Of a stretch of DNA of 64,000 bases, positions 12,370 through 22,848 are shown one piece after another (the stretch's first letter is position 1; each line of letters opens with the position of its first letter). The notes below the pieces were generated by a model that worked only from the letters and a program-made list of their open reading frames with translations, did not search any database and was not told the DNA's origin. The stretch is taken from NCBI GenBank assembly GCA_001600615.1, contig BCKK01000004.1, positions 793,316-857,315 on the forward strand, read 5' to 3'. The position numbers were made by a program, and so were the translations under genes. Origin of the DNA: Dioszegia crocea (Eukaryota > Basidiomycota > Tremellomycetes > Tremellales > Bulleribasidiaceae).

Positions 12370-13501
12370 AGATGGCGCTGATTGGTGCCTATCATTGGGT
12401 GCTTATCGTTGGATACCCGTGTATTCTATTTATCAACATCCGACCAACCGCAAAGTAACCGATGGGAGATCTGATGGAGGGGGTGAAGGAGGTATCCTAA
12501 TGATGTAGAAAGAAAAGAAGAACAGGACAAGAAAAGGCAAAAAGACCACGACGTAACTTAACGGGCTCGTTGATGTTGGGGTTTGGAAAGGCGGTCGGAA
12601 GAGAGGAATGGGGCGTTTCGCTAATGTATACCCGACGAGGAGTTTATTGACTGAAGTATTACTTGCTCATCCAGGCTTCGGCCGGTGTGCAGCATCCATC
12701 CAGCAGGCTGAGCAGATCCACAGCAGCATTTTAGATCCGCCGTCTTCCCGCTTTCATATCAAGGTGGATTGAGCACAGGTAGGTTTGACGATACAGGGTC
12801 GAATGGTAGTCTTGCAAGTGACAATATATGGTCTACTGTGCCGGATCGCTATATGATCGTTCTGCACTGCTCGGCCGCGACGGATCACAATAGGAGTATC
12901 AAACAGGTCATCTCTCTCAAGGCGTTTGGCTGGACCTGCAGTGGCATCTTTTTGCAAGGAATAAATCATACTAGCATCTGGGTGAGTGGGTCCGGGTGAG
13001 TAGATACGGAATCGAACTATCTTAACATGCGATACATGCTGCTTCTTGTCTCGTTTGTGTTACGTGGCAGATGTTGCTTCCGATCTCGATCGCTGTACTG
13101 ACCAATTCTGATGATGCATCTAATCCATCTAGACCTGACCAGTCAGACTCGAGACGATGCGCAGCACCAGAAGGTCGTGTAAGCGCTGTCAATGCGCAAG
13201 GACAATGCCGGTAATGTGTGAGTGTGCGATCCGTAGTCTTCCGCGTTCTAAGAGAAGCAAAGGCAATACGATGCATCGAGACTAAGAAAGCTTGCACATA
13301 TGGTGGGAGTGGGGAGCTGGACAGGGGCAAAGCGGCAGTCCGTACGTTGGTCAATGGGATACGAGATGGATCTCAACAGGAAAAGATATCTGACTTTTAG
13401 GAGTCAGCACAAAAGCCGTACTTTGAAGCAGCTCATCACAGCTCATTTCCTCGAATAACAGAAAAACTCACTACTGTTGCAGAGCTCGTCTCAAAGGCGC
13501 T
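12370..13501. other. 1.1-kb region without a supported gene
   Basis: Between the convergent stops of the branch-point-binding-protein gene and the first unknown paralog. The first about 300 bp are presumably the 3' UTR. Open frames here (for example 13022-13354 on the minus strand) have no domain, no family resemblance and no convincing intron signals. No repeat or RNA gene was recognised. Confidence 0.5.
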
Positions 13502-14398
13502 TCAGATCTTGAAAGGGATCTGCGGGGCGGGGGAAAAGCTTTGCAAGCCGTGGCTGAGGGTATCCTCGACATCAGGGTATGTCCAGTTCGGCGAGTCCTC
13601 TTTGAAGAAGTCTTTTGTGCTGTCATCTTCACCGCCTATGGGCACGCTGTAGATCTGAGTGATGTGGCTCGTGGGGTAGGTCTTACCCTCCACCTGATTG
13701 TGAGGTGGCCAGCAACTGTCCGGCAGGATCGTCGACAGACTCCCATCCACCAAACCCTGCATCAAACCGCCCACGGTCTTCGCATCGACTCGGTCGAGGT
13801 GGATTTGGGGTATGGATCCACCCACCCAGCGAACGACAGCCACCAGCCTGTCATTTTCGTCGCGGGATTTCTCGTCTGCATCCTCGGCCACCAAAATCGG
13901 AACATCTGATAGAAGGGTCGTGGTGACGGGAATGTGAGACCCGCCGAGGACGGCGTACATCACACCATCCTCAGTGGCGCTCGTGTCTTTGGACTGTTTG
14001 CGAAGCTTGAGGAACTTGCGCGCGGACTTGCGTGTGTCCTTTGTTGGCCCAATCACTGTATCTAACGACTCCCCAGTCACTCGCATTCGCATGATGTCGG
14101 CATCTTTTGTCGAAAGGTACGAAGGGGCAGTGGCAGTACTGGGATCCGATCCGGGGTAGGGCATGATCAGTGGAGGTGTGCAGGAAGATGTTGTGGTCGA
14201 TTTGACGGGATCTTCAGCATAGGCGACGGACGAAGTCGATATTTGGAGGGATGAGAGGCGATGGTGAAGAGGAAAGGGGGGAACTGGAGAAGACGGGCGA
14301 GGGGCAAGAGGGCTGTGGACCCTGACGCGCTGACGCCTGATGGATGGACAAAGGATGGATGACGAACAGGCAGTGAGGCGGGACTGCATCCCTTTCAT
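13502..14398 (-). CDS. Unknown protein, tandem paralog A1
   Basis: Intronless 298-residue frame from ATG 14398 (MKGMQSRLTACSSS) to a stop at 13502. I do not recognise a family. The C-terminal two thirds align with the neighbouring gene at 14894-15514: both share I-G-x(3)-D-T-R-[KR]-S, a block ending in the pattern [IY]-x-[LI]-D-R-[VM], a C/V-W-P motif, [HK]-I-T-Q-I-[YF]-S-x-P-I, then Y-P-D-V and F-S-P-A-P near the end. The first about 60 residues lack acidic residues and are rich in Ser, Arg and Pro, resembling a mitochondrial presequence; the paralog lacks this. A shorter start at the internal MPYPGSDP is possible. It is tandem with A2, same strand, separated by 495 bp containing a hairpin. 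Confidence 0.7.
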   Translation of the reverse strand: MKGMQSRLTACSSSILCPSIRRQRVRVHSPLAPRPSSPVPPFPLHHRLSSLQISTSSVAYAEDPVKSTTTSSCTPPLIMPYPGSDPSTATAPSYLSTKDADIMRMRVTGESLDTVIGPTKDTRKSARKFLKLRKQSKDTSATEDGVMYAVLGGSHIPVTTTLLSDVPILVAEDADEKSRDENDRLVAVVRWVGGSIPQIHLDRVDAKTVGGLMQGLVDGSLSTILPDSCWPPHNQVEGKTYPTSHITQIYSVPIGGEDDSTKDFFKEDSPNWTYPDVEDTLSHGLQSFSPAPQIPFKI

Positions 14399-14893
14399 CT
14401 ATGACGCGTACTAGCCCGAAAAGCCATAGCAAGAGGGCATATCGTCACGGACTCACGGCCGGACAAAACGGAATCGAGGCAAAGTGAACGTACGCAAGTC
14501 ACATACGGTATTCCCTCGGGCCGCACAGTACGCTACACATGCTATGACAATGTGAAGGGGCACGGAATGCATAACGACTGACTGACACAAGTGGGGGGAG
14601 ACTGGCTTATAGGGGATGAGTATGCACAGATCAGGTGTAGCAGATTCGGATGATAATAAGTGCAGCACACGCCCCGACCCGGATGAGGCTGGATCGCAGC
14701 ACAGGCCCCGACCCGGATGGGGGCCTGTGCTGGGCTTAGATGATAATGGAACGAGGCAGAACAGGTGTCAAGATTTTAGGATAGGGCGGTGCATTTCCTG
14801 ATCATTATCAGCATCATCAATACCTTGGTGCGCCTCACTCTGGGTTCTCAACAACGTGACTCACGAACCGAGCAAAGATCGCCAGGACATCTT
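14399..14893. other. Intergenic region between paralogs A1 and A2
   Basis: Upstream region of A1 and downstream region of A2. It contains a near-identical 24-bp direct repeat (14662-14685 and 14696-14719, one mismatch) and a 13-bp perfect hairpin, described separately. No gene was seen. Confidence 0.6.
14662..14732. repeat. 24-bp direct repeat plus 13-bp perfect hairpin
   Basis: The unit beginning GCAGCACA and ending CCCGGATG occurs at 14662-14685 and 14696-14719 with one mismatch, offset by 34 bp. The second copy runs into its own inverse: CAGCACAGGCCCC (14697-14709), a 10-nt loop, then GGGGCCTGTGCTG (14720-14732). ATGATAAT occurs on both sides (near 14650 and 14740). Confidence 0.85.
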
Positions 14894-15514
14894 TCAAGCA
14901 AAGAAACGTGGCGCAGGTGAGAAGCGTTGGTTCACGTCGGGGTAGGATCCAAAAAACTGCTGCGATCGAGTTCTGACTGAGGTGTCGTCGGGTATGGGAT
15001 TGCTGAAGATCTGGGTGATCTTGCTGTTTGGGGTGCCAGCGGCATCCGTGTAACCGAAGCCCGGCCAGACTGTGCCGTTCAAGGATGACTCCAACACCCC
15101 CGGCCCCTCAGCCATTTTCCCCAGACACCACGAGAGTCCAGCCGCGCTCATCCGATCGATGTACAGTTGGCGTTCTTGTCCCACCCGGCGTACAAACGTC
15201 ACCATCAATCCACCTTGTTCTCCTTGCTTCGAGCCGTCATCCGCGTCGGTGGAGATTGAGGCTGACGGGGCGGCGAAGCGTCCTTGGACATGCTCAGATG
15301 CCTCAAAGTTCGCCCAAGAATGGTCATCGGGCTCCTCGATCACGAGGTATGTGGTGCCGGCTGCAAGATCCGCGTTCGTCGGGATATCCGCGCCGTAGCC
15401 GTTGATACACCGCTTGACGGATCGGCGGGTATCGTCTTCTGGCCGTCCGATCGATCCGTCCCCCTTCGTCCATCGGAACCTCATGTTGTCGTTCGGGTTG
15501 GGAGCGGACGCCAT
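14894..15514 (-). CDS. Unknown protein, tandem paralog A2
   Basis: Intronless 206-residue frame from MASAPNPNDNMRFRW to RFSPAPRFFA. No known domain was recognised. It aligns with A1 from residue about 12 to the end (SIGRPEDDTRRSVKRC, then QLYIDRMSAAGL, KITQIFSNPIPDD, YPDVNQRFSPAP). No signal peptide or membrane segment. It lacks the roughly 100-residue N-terminal extension of A1, so a cytosolic location is more likely. The middle is variable in length between the two copies while both ends are conserved, suggesting an old duplication. Neighbours are A1 downstream and the YVH1 3' end upstream, all on the minus strand. Confidence 0.7.
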   Translation of the reverse strand: MASAPNPNDNMRFRWTKGDGSIGRPEDDTRRSVKRCINGYGADIPTNADLAAGTTYLVIEEPDDHSWANFEASEHVQGRFAAPSASISTDADDGSKQGEQGGLMVTFVRRVGQERQLYIDRMSAAGLSWCLGKMAEGPGVLESSLNGTVWPGFGYTDAAGTPNSKITQIFSNPIPDDTSVRTRSQQFFGSYPDVNQRFSPAPRFFA

Positions 15515-16065
15515 GATGGATGGTATTGAGTGAGGGAGGATGTAGTGAGTGATGTTGTAGCCGGAGCGATAAGTCAGTGATTCGAGTGATGTAAGTCGGC
15601 GACGAATATGTGGAGGGGAAAAGGAAAGAGGCGGACGAGGGGCGTAGTCACGGCACCCTATATGCCTCTTGGGGCTGGTGACAAAGGACGGGTTGAGCGC
15701 AGTGTGGTGCCGGAGGCTTGACTCCCTTCACCTGTGGCCCCTTCTTTACCCCTGAATCCATCCCTGTGCATGCCAGCTACAGCAAGAGACCCGGCGTCGC
15801 GTAGCGCGATTTGCGCACCGTAGCCCTACATCGGCATACGTGTGGACCCGCTCCCTTTCACCCACCTTTCCGCACTCGGAGGCAGCTATTCCGGATGTGC
15901 CTCTGAGGTCGTATAATCATAACCAAGCGTGAGCTGAGTCAGTATTCCTCATCCATTCACCGTCCAGCTTTGGACATTATGCACTCATGCCTGCCCGCTC
16001 CTTCCCGTAATCCTGCATGCTTCGACGTTCAAGATATCCATCCGTACTCCGAGGCTCACTTCCAT
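15515..16065. other. Promoter region of paralog A2 and YVH1 3' flank
   Basis: 551 bp between the A2 start and the YVH1 stop. No coding frame with support and no conspicuous repeat. Confidence 0.5.
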
Positions 16066-18549
16066 CTACCACACCTCATCCACCTTACTCCGGCTGATAC
16101 AGAACCCGGGCGTCACCCACTCTTTACACCCGCACTGAACACCCGCCCAATCGAAATTCCCAATTTTGGCACCGCACTTCTCATTAGGGCAGATAAGCTT
16201 CCCAGAGATTTGTCCAGCTTTTAGGACGGGTTCCATCCATGTAAGCTGAGGTGTCAGCGTTGATATAACGAATCGCCGTCAGGGAGACACTGAAGGCTTG
16301 AATAAGGGGAAAAGGGGAAACTTACAGGTTCGACAAAGTAACCCGAGCATTTTTGATTAACCAAAATGGGCGTCCCGGTATTGGCTAATTCTCCGCCAAA
16401 GCCTCTCATACTACCCGCCGAACTGCCCCGTCTTTCTCCAGATCCAGCAGCAGGTGTCATACTGAGCATACTCTTCCGCCTTGACGCTTGTCTTATCCCT
16501 TCGTATGACCCGGAGCCTGATCCCGACCCGGACCCAGATCCATTGATGACGGACCCATTGGTCTCCTTTTCGGGAGAAGATGGGGGAGATAGAGATATGG
16601 GTGAGTTGACAGCGGGTGTACTGGCGCCGGAACCCGAAGCGCCACGCAGAGCCTGAAGATGAGGAGGGAGACGAGCTGCGAGCTGTTCTGCCGTCTGGAG
16701 TGCCGGGCGGGTTGTAGCTGCCCGTCTATTCGGCGGGGCTGTGGGTGGGGAGGGAGTGGGCGTGGGGGCGGAGGAGGATGATGGGGCCGGAACGGAAGTG
16801 AGGGCGGGTGAAGAAGATGCTCGACGGGAGTCAAGGGATGGCGAGCGGGTGACTCCGCCTGGGGACTCGACGAGGGCAGGTGTGGATGCGTCAAGGGGTG
16901 TCATGGCTGTGAGGACTAGACCGGGTGTTGATGCTCTGGGGAAGGGCACGCTATTCCCACTGTCGTTCAACGGTGATAAGGGAGAGAGAGGTCCGTCCAG
17001 GTTGGACATGCTCTGTCGCCTAGAAGTAGCACCGGGTAGACCGGTAAGTGGGTTGATGACGTCCGATACTGTGCTTCCCCTCCTTTCGATAGGGGAGACG
17101 GGCGGGTTCCTTTCTGCCCCTCCAGCATCGGACGAGATTGACATTCGGTGCAGTGGAGCAGGGAGGGAAAAGTTGCTAGGTGTCCTAGGCCGCGATAGTG
17201 GAGCTTGATCAAGGATATGATCCATCATATGTTCCCTGACCGCCAAGAATCTTCGACACATCTTGCATCGAATCTTCCGCCGGCCTTGACCACCCGATGG
17301 CGTCGAGGGTTGAGAGGGAGTTGGCGTCGCAGGGTATTTCGCCATTTTGTCTACGGCCGGTGAGGATGTTTGACCATTCATGAAGAATGTGGCATTTCTC
17401 TCCATGTAGAAATGTCGAGTGGACCGATCGCGAAGTGTAACTTTCCCATCCCCGCTGTAGAATAATCCGAGCTGGTGTAGGAATGTCTCAGAGGGGTCGA
17501 TTACAGGTCGTCGGCTTCTGATCATATCGACCGCGTCAGAGGGAGGGATACCGAGGGCAGTGATGAGGTAGGCGGCAGCAACAGTGGCTGATCGGCTCAT
17601 GCCCGCTTGACAGTGGATGAGGACGCCGCCGGGGGTTGTAGATGGGGCATTACGGATAAGGGCGTCGCGCTCTGTTTCGGAGTGTGCAGCTTCTGCTTGG
17701 GCGGAAGGGGAGGTGATTTGGGATAGTTCACGTTTACGTAGGGCTTCGCCAATCCATGAGACGCAAGAAGGGAGGTGGGAGAGAATGTCGGTATCGGGTG
17801 AATCGTCAATTTCGAGTGGTAGGACAGAGAAGTGTGAGGGGAAAGAAAGGCGGGGGCGGAGAAGGGAGACGATGTTGGTCTGGCTATCAGCGTTGTCCTC
17901 ACAGCAATTAATCTCTCCTGTAGACCTTTCAAGACGCAGACATAACTCCCAAACAGGGAAAGCCACTTACTATGCCCCGCTCATCCAAACCTGGCGAATC
18001 CATCGCAGCGACGAGATCACCTACCCACATACCCTCCACAATTTCCTGCAGATGCACAATCTCCTCTACATCCTTCTGATCCCCATCTCCATCCCCCTCG
18101 CCCATCTCTACATCCCCCTCCTCATCATCGTCAACCGCACAATCATCCCTCTGTCCAGCTTGCACATACGCCTCTTCTTCAGGATCATAATACCCCTCTT
18201 GACCAGGTTTCTTCATCTCGGTCTGCTTCATACCCTCTGATGCCCTCTGAGGACTAGGCGATGTTCTCCCTCCACCACCACCATTAAGCTTCGCAGAGAG
18301 ACTCAATTTCCTCGCGGCTCGCTCGAGACTGCCCGTATCTTCAACTTGCTCAATCACGTCGTCTACCGCTTCGTCATCGGGCTTCGCACAGTCGTAAGGC
18401 GCGTCACTCGTCAGTGTTGATTTGGAGCGAGTGGGCATTCGGGGAGGCTGTGGGGGAGCTGCAGCTGGCTGAGGGGCAGGAGAGGGGATGGGCTGGTTCA
18501 AAGGACGTCGTCGAGGTAGGGGGCGCGTGGCGTTGGGATTGGAGGCCAT
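16066..18549 (-). CDS. YVH1: YVH1-type dual-specificity phosphatase with split C-terminal zinc domain
   Basis: Family members act in late 60S ribosome maturation (release of Mrt4) and carry phosphatase activity. The start is MASNPNATRPLPRRRP at 18549. After about 180 disordered residues the phosphatase begins with LQEIVEGMWVGDL, and an intron joins LDERGI to TNIVSLLRPRLSF. The catalytic loop is HCQAGMSRSAT, which fits HCx5R. The zinc-binding region starts IRCKMCRRFLAVREHMMDHI. It is then interrupted by roughly 270 Ser/Pro/Gly-rich residues. It resumes at KCSGYFVEP, which splices to LTWMEP and ICPNEKCGAKIGNFDW and ends EWVTPGFCISRSKVDEVW, stop 16066. The insert and the long N-terminus make it far longer than yeast Yvh1 (364 residues). 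Confidence 0.92.
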
Positions 18550-19193
18550 TTTGGGGATAGTGTATCGTCGGTGTTGGAGCTGCGTACAGAAGCAACTGTG
18601 CGGCTTATCAGAGACCAAGAGATGAGCGAGATGAAGTATGGATAGAGTGTGGTGTGTTGGATTGGAAAGGGTATAGGAGAAAGTTTCGATGACGCCGTTT
18701 CAGGGATAGATTGATAAAATTCGCCGGCGGCAAGTGTTGTCTTTGACTTTTGCGAGGTATGCTCACTTGTGACAGCCGAGTAAGGCACTGAAGTGACAGG
18801 GATAGCTTTGATAAGCAAGTGCTGGTGTAAATGTGCAGGCTGCGGTATGGGTGATTTGTGTGACGACTGCGAGCCCTCTAACTACTCCTGAAGGCGAAAT
18901 TCAGGCACGGGCCAGGCACAGTACTAATTGGTGACGCTTTGCTGGGCGCTACTTAGACTTGGCGATTCCTGCAATGCTCGGACAACTAGTGAGTCGAGAG
19001 CACACACATAGCTGCTATGACGAGCGAAAGACGAGGACTAAAGGACGGGCGCGGACTTGACCCTAGCCCTGATATATCAAGACGCCAGTACGTAGACGGC
19101 TTCCGGCAATGAAGCAATTGCATTCCAATCTATTTGGGTAATTTTCACCGGGACACAATTCCTCCATTAGCCCCTTTTGACTGAGAATGGCAA
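18550..19193. other. ATP5 3' flank and YVH1 promoter
   Basis: 644 bp between two minus-strand genes. A 5' leader of YVH1 probably lies in 18550-18830. No gene, repeat or RNA was recognised. Confidence 0.5.
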
Positions 19194-20594
19194 TTAAACA
19201 CCCTCTGCACCAGTCAGTCTGAGAATCTTAATGGGTATGATCATGCAAGAGACTCACGCTGGAGAGCAGTGTTGAATCGCTGAACCTTGGAGAGGGTGGA
19301 GAGGTCGACTGCGTGGGTCAGCTTGTGTCGATGGCCAATGATCGAAGTGCAACTCACTTGACTTGTCTCCGAAGTCGACCAAGAGACCGCCGAGGAGTCC
19401 TGGGTTGACCTGCGATGTCAGCACTCGCACGCAAGAACTGCCCGTAATCGATGTCGCCCCCATGATTCGTGTACAAATGAAAGGGTTGACAAATTAGACG
19501 CTACTGATCCGGATGGCACCGCAACATGTACCCTCAGGTCTCCCGAATTCCAGGACCGACAACTTACCCGATTGGAAATCTTCAAAGTCTTGCCCTGAGC
19601 AACTTCCGTTCCCTTCAAAGCCTTCTCGAGCCTGCTGAGCGACTTGGAGTCGAGTGCCTCTGCGCTGGTAACAATCACCTCAAGCTCGCCACGGTAGGCT
19701 GACATCAAGGTGTTGAAGTCGGCAAACACTTTGGGGGCGGAGGCGAGACGACCGTTCTCAGAAAGCACAGAGAGGAGGTTGGTGAGGATGGGGGAGGTGG
19801 ACGAGGGGAGGAAAGACTTCATTTGCGAGGCGCGGTCCGAGGCAGTCAAAGTGGGGTTTTCTGATTAGTTAGCAATAGGTCGATAGAGGGTAATTTCCTC
19901 TAGTAGGCGGACTAGGATGGAGAAGTAGGGGGGATCCAACGCTGACAAACGAGATTTGTATTGTCCCGACCGTCCCTTAAAAATTCCGCATGGCTTCGTC
20001 CCGACTCCCGACCGGCCTGTTTAGAACACTGCAGATGCTCCGATCCCGCCTGACGCCCACAAGTTTGACTAGATCACCGACGCGCAAGCGACTTACGGAT
20101 AAACGCGGCAACCTTGTCATCCTCCTTGATCTTCTTGTCAAAGGTCTCAATGTCCTTAGCCAAAGACTCAAGGTCTTTTGTGGACTTTTTAAGCGCGGCG
20201 AGGTATGTCGATGTGGCGTACGTGCCGGTAAGGGAGTTGAGCTGGATGGGAGCCTAGGGAGTCAGTCTCGGACATTTAAGGAATTGGCAGCAAAGAGTCT
20301 GTCGACATCTTTGATACGCTTCGGTTGAGGCGGGTGATACTCCTAGCTCCTTGATACTCGCAAGCTCCGCAGCAGTAATAGGTCCCTCTCCTCCACCCGC
20401 AAAGCCTGCCCCTGATTCTGCACTCCCTCGAAACCAGCAGTCTGCCTCTTCTTCAAATCCGACAACTCCCGGTCTATTCCGCTTTTCCTCAACTGCCATG
20501 TCGAGTTGAATCCCGGGCTCACCTTTACGGAGCCGGAAGCGCCCGCTGCGGCGGTAGCGTAACCCCTTCTGAGCAAAGTACGAGCTGCGGACAT
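19194..20594 (-). CDS. ATP5: ATP synthase subunit 5 (OSCP), mitochondrial
   Basis: Oligomycin-sensitivity-conferring subunit joining F1 to the peripheral stalk. Exon 1 (20523-20594) encodes the presequence MSAARTLLRRGYATAAAGAS plus GSVK. A 269-nt intron (20254-20522) follows, then APIQLNSLTGTYATSTYLAA, the family start of the mature protein. The middle reads TASDRASQMKSFLPSS, FADFNTLMSAYRGELEVIVTSAEAL and KTLKISN. The C-terminus VNPGLLGGLLVDFGDKS is the OSCP signature. The last intron splits a Gln codon and the gene ends QQGV-stop at 19194. Intron 1 is five times longer than most introns here. It is divergent from HAP2, whose family regulates respiratory genes in other fungi. Confidence 0.93.
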
Positions 20595-21164
20595 GGTATG
20601 TGAAGGTGTGTGAGGGGTGTGAATACAAGCAAGGCAAGGGCCTCTTTGCCATACAATCCAGGGACAGACGGACGGAACCAGATTTGGGATGATCATGAGC
20701 GCACGGGCTTCGGGTGGTCTCGGAGTTATATCTCTTAGATCTGAAACGCCGTTGTGAGTGGCGCCACCCTTAAATTCCAGGGGTGCCACATCCGGATAAA
20801 CTATGATGCCGTAATATGGCCCCGGTTGTTTCGGCATAAACTGTCCACCACCTATTCCTTCTTTTTCGCCCTAGACTTGACCTTACCTTGTATATAGAAT
20901 CACACGCTTAGAAACATCTAGACTGCAGCAGACTCTAGACGTCGCCCCGGACTGCAAGTGTAGTCGCTAGAAATATCGAAACGAGCTGCCTAGGCGCTCC
21001 CGATCGATACCGCCACCTATCTGCCGCTAGCGTTCCTCGCTCTTCGGCCGTCCAAACCCGATCACTCTCACTCTGCCTTCGGACCAGCAATACACGCGCT
21101 GGAAGCTGGCAATACCTACGAGCTGTCCGCACATCACGTCGGTCCATCACCGATTTAGATCGCG
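20595..21164. promoter_or_regulatory. Divergent promoter region ATP5 / HAP2
   Basis: 570 bp. It contains the perfect palindrome GTGGCGCCAC (20758-20767), a nearby GTGCCAC half-copy and a TATA-like TATATAG near 20892. I looked for CCAAT/ATTGG boxes, which could tie ATP5 to its neighbour HAP2, and saw none. Confidence 0.55.
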
Positions 21165-22446
21165 ATGAACTCTACTCTGCCCCAATACATTCCTGCCTAT
21201 GCGCACCACAACTCCACCTACTCTCACCCGCACGACAGATCCAATGGACCACAGCTCAATGGCGGGTACAGCCTCGGTCAGGCCGGGCCAGGTCCTTCGA
21301 GCTCAGGCAGTAGTGGGAGCCGGATGATATCAGGCCAAGATCCGTCTGGCGTGAGAGATTACTTTGCTCAAGCTCTGAGAGAAAACAGCATATCGCCTGC
21401 AAATGGTATGTTACTGCGCCGAACCTTATCCACTTCGCTGATGCACAGGCCTAAATCCAATCAACATACCCATAGATGCCTCATCGGATTTTTACAATCG
21501 ATACATCAACAGCCCAACGTCCCCCATATCCCCAATGGAATCGCACCACGCCATGCCATCCTCCTCCTCATCAACTCCATACCCATCGCTTCACCCACAT
21601 CAACAACAACCACAACATCACCTCCTCCATCCCCAACATCAGCAATACATGTACACCAACCCTTCCGCCCCGATATCACATCCCAGCAACGGCGTCAATG
21701 GCCATTCGCTGTCTCCCGATTACTCAATACCGCCCAACAGCGCTGGGCTGCGATATCCACAGCCAAACGGGCTATACCAGTCACCACAGGATTTGGGTAT
21801 GGGAAGTGTGGCGACAAATGGTGTAGTCTACCAAAATGAGAATCTAGGCTTTGGAGAGGAGTTTCTGAGCGGTAGTGGCGATTTGCCTCCGGGCGAGGAC
21901 CTGCAAGAGCTGGACGAAGGCGGTTCAGCAGGAGAGGGCGAGGTGGACGAAGGAGAAGAAGATGAGGGTGGAGATGCGGATGAGAGTGGGGAGGCTGAAG
22001 AAGAGGAAGGGGGAGGGGAAGAAGATCAGGATGAATTGAATGAAGAGGGAGGCGATGTGGATAATGAGCCGCTGTATGTCAATGCCAAGCAATATCATCG
22101 GATATTGAAGCGGCGGCTGGCTAGGGCTAGACTGGAGGAGCTGAATCGGTTGAGTCGGTCAAGAAAGGTGAGTCTGAGGTCATCAAATTGTGTTTCCCTG
22201 CCTGATCCTAACTCCCTGCTTGTCTCTCTTCATCGGAATCTTCATACATTGGCTCATTGTGTTATTGCATGATCTGTCGCTGACTCCCAGCCCTATCTAC
22301 ACGAATCTCGCCATCGTCACGCCTGCTCACGACCTCGAGGCAAGGGCGGCCGGTTCCTCACAGCGGAAGAAATCGAGCAGCTCAAGGTGGACCAAGCAGC
22401 GGCCGCTCTGCTAGTGGATGAGCCAGAGGGTGGGTTTGGGGAGTGA
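21165..22446 (+). CDS. HAP2: CCAAT-binding factor subunit HAP2 / NF-YA
   Basis: Sequence-specific subunit of the heterotrimeric CCAAT-binding complex. The first about 220 residues (MNSTLPQYIPAYAHHNSTYS onward) are His/Pro/Ser-rich, followed by a Glu/Asp/Gly-rich acidic stretch just before the conserved domain. EPLYVNAKQYHRILKRRLAR is the HAP3/HAP5-interaction helix. An intron after SRSRK joins to PYLHESRHRHACSRPRGKGG, the DNA-binding arm with the invariant RHxHA core. The product ends EPEGGFGE, TGA at 22444. One further intron lies near 21405-21470. The conserved core is complete. Confidence 0.95.
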
Positions 22447-22848
22447 GGTCATTGGATTTGAGCATAGAGTCCGAGATGGTTGTATGAGAGACATGGGCGT
22501 CAGATTTATACTGCGCTCGGCTTGGAGGGAACGGAACGGACACGCTGGTCGTCCGCCTACTGTATGTATCGTTGTTCAGTAATTCTGAATATCTGCCTGG
22601 TTCCAAGCTATCTTGCTTGATCTGCTGGATAATACGATCTTGCGCAACTTCGGCTAAGCTCCCAACCGCCCTTCCTCTTGGTCCAGTCGCCAGTGACTGC
22701 CTACGACGATCTGCACAGCTGCAGGCGGTCAAATGTCAAACGTTAAACCCAAATCCCGACCAAGTTGCACTTGCGTCAACCTTCTATCTGCAATGCCTTC
22801 CTTTTTCCATACATAACGCTCGCCGTCCTTAATGCGGCAGATCGAGCA
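22447..22848. other. HAP2 3' flank and PfkB-gene promoter
   Basis: 402 bp between two plus-strand genes. No supported feature was seen. Confidence 0.5.

Noticed and set aside
13022..13354. 110-codon minus-strand frame
   Set aside because: No family resemblance, no splice or start context, and it lies in an otherwise featureless intergenic region.
17617..18240. 207-codon plus-strand frame
   Set aside because: Antisense to YVH1 exon 1/2, spanning its intron; composition is that of a reverse-complement shadow.
20254..20652. Open frame through ATP5 intron 1
   Set aside because: It reads across the presequence exon in the wrong frame; OSCP homology requires the 269-nt stretch to be intronic.
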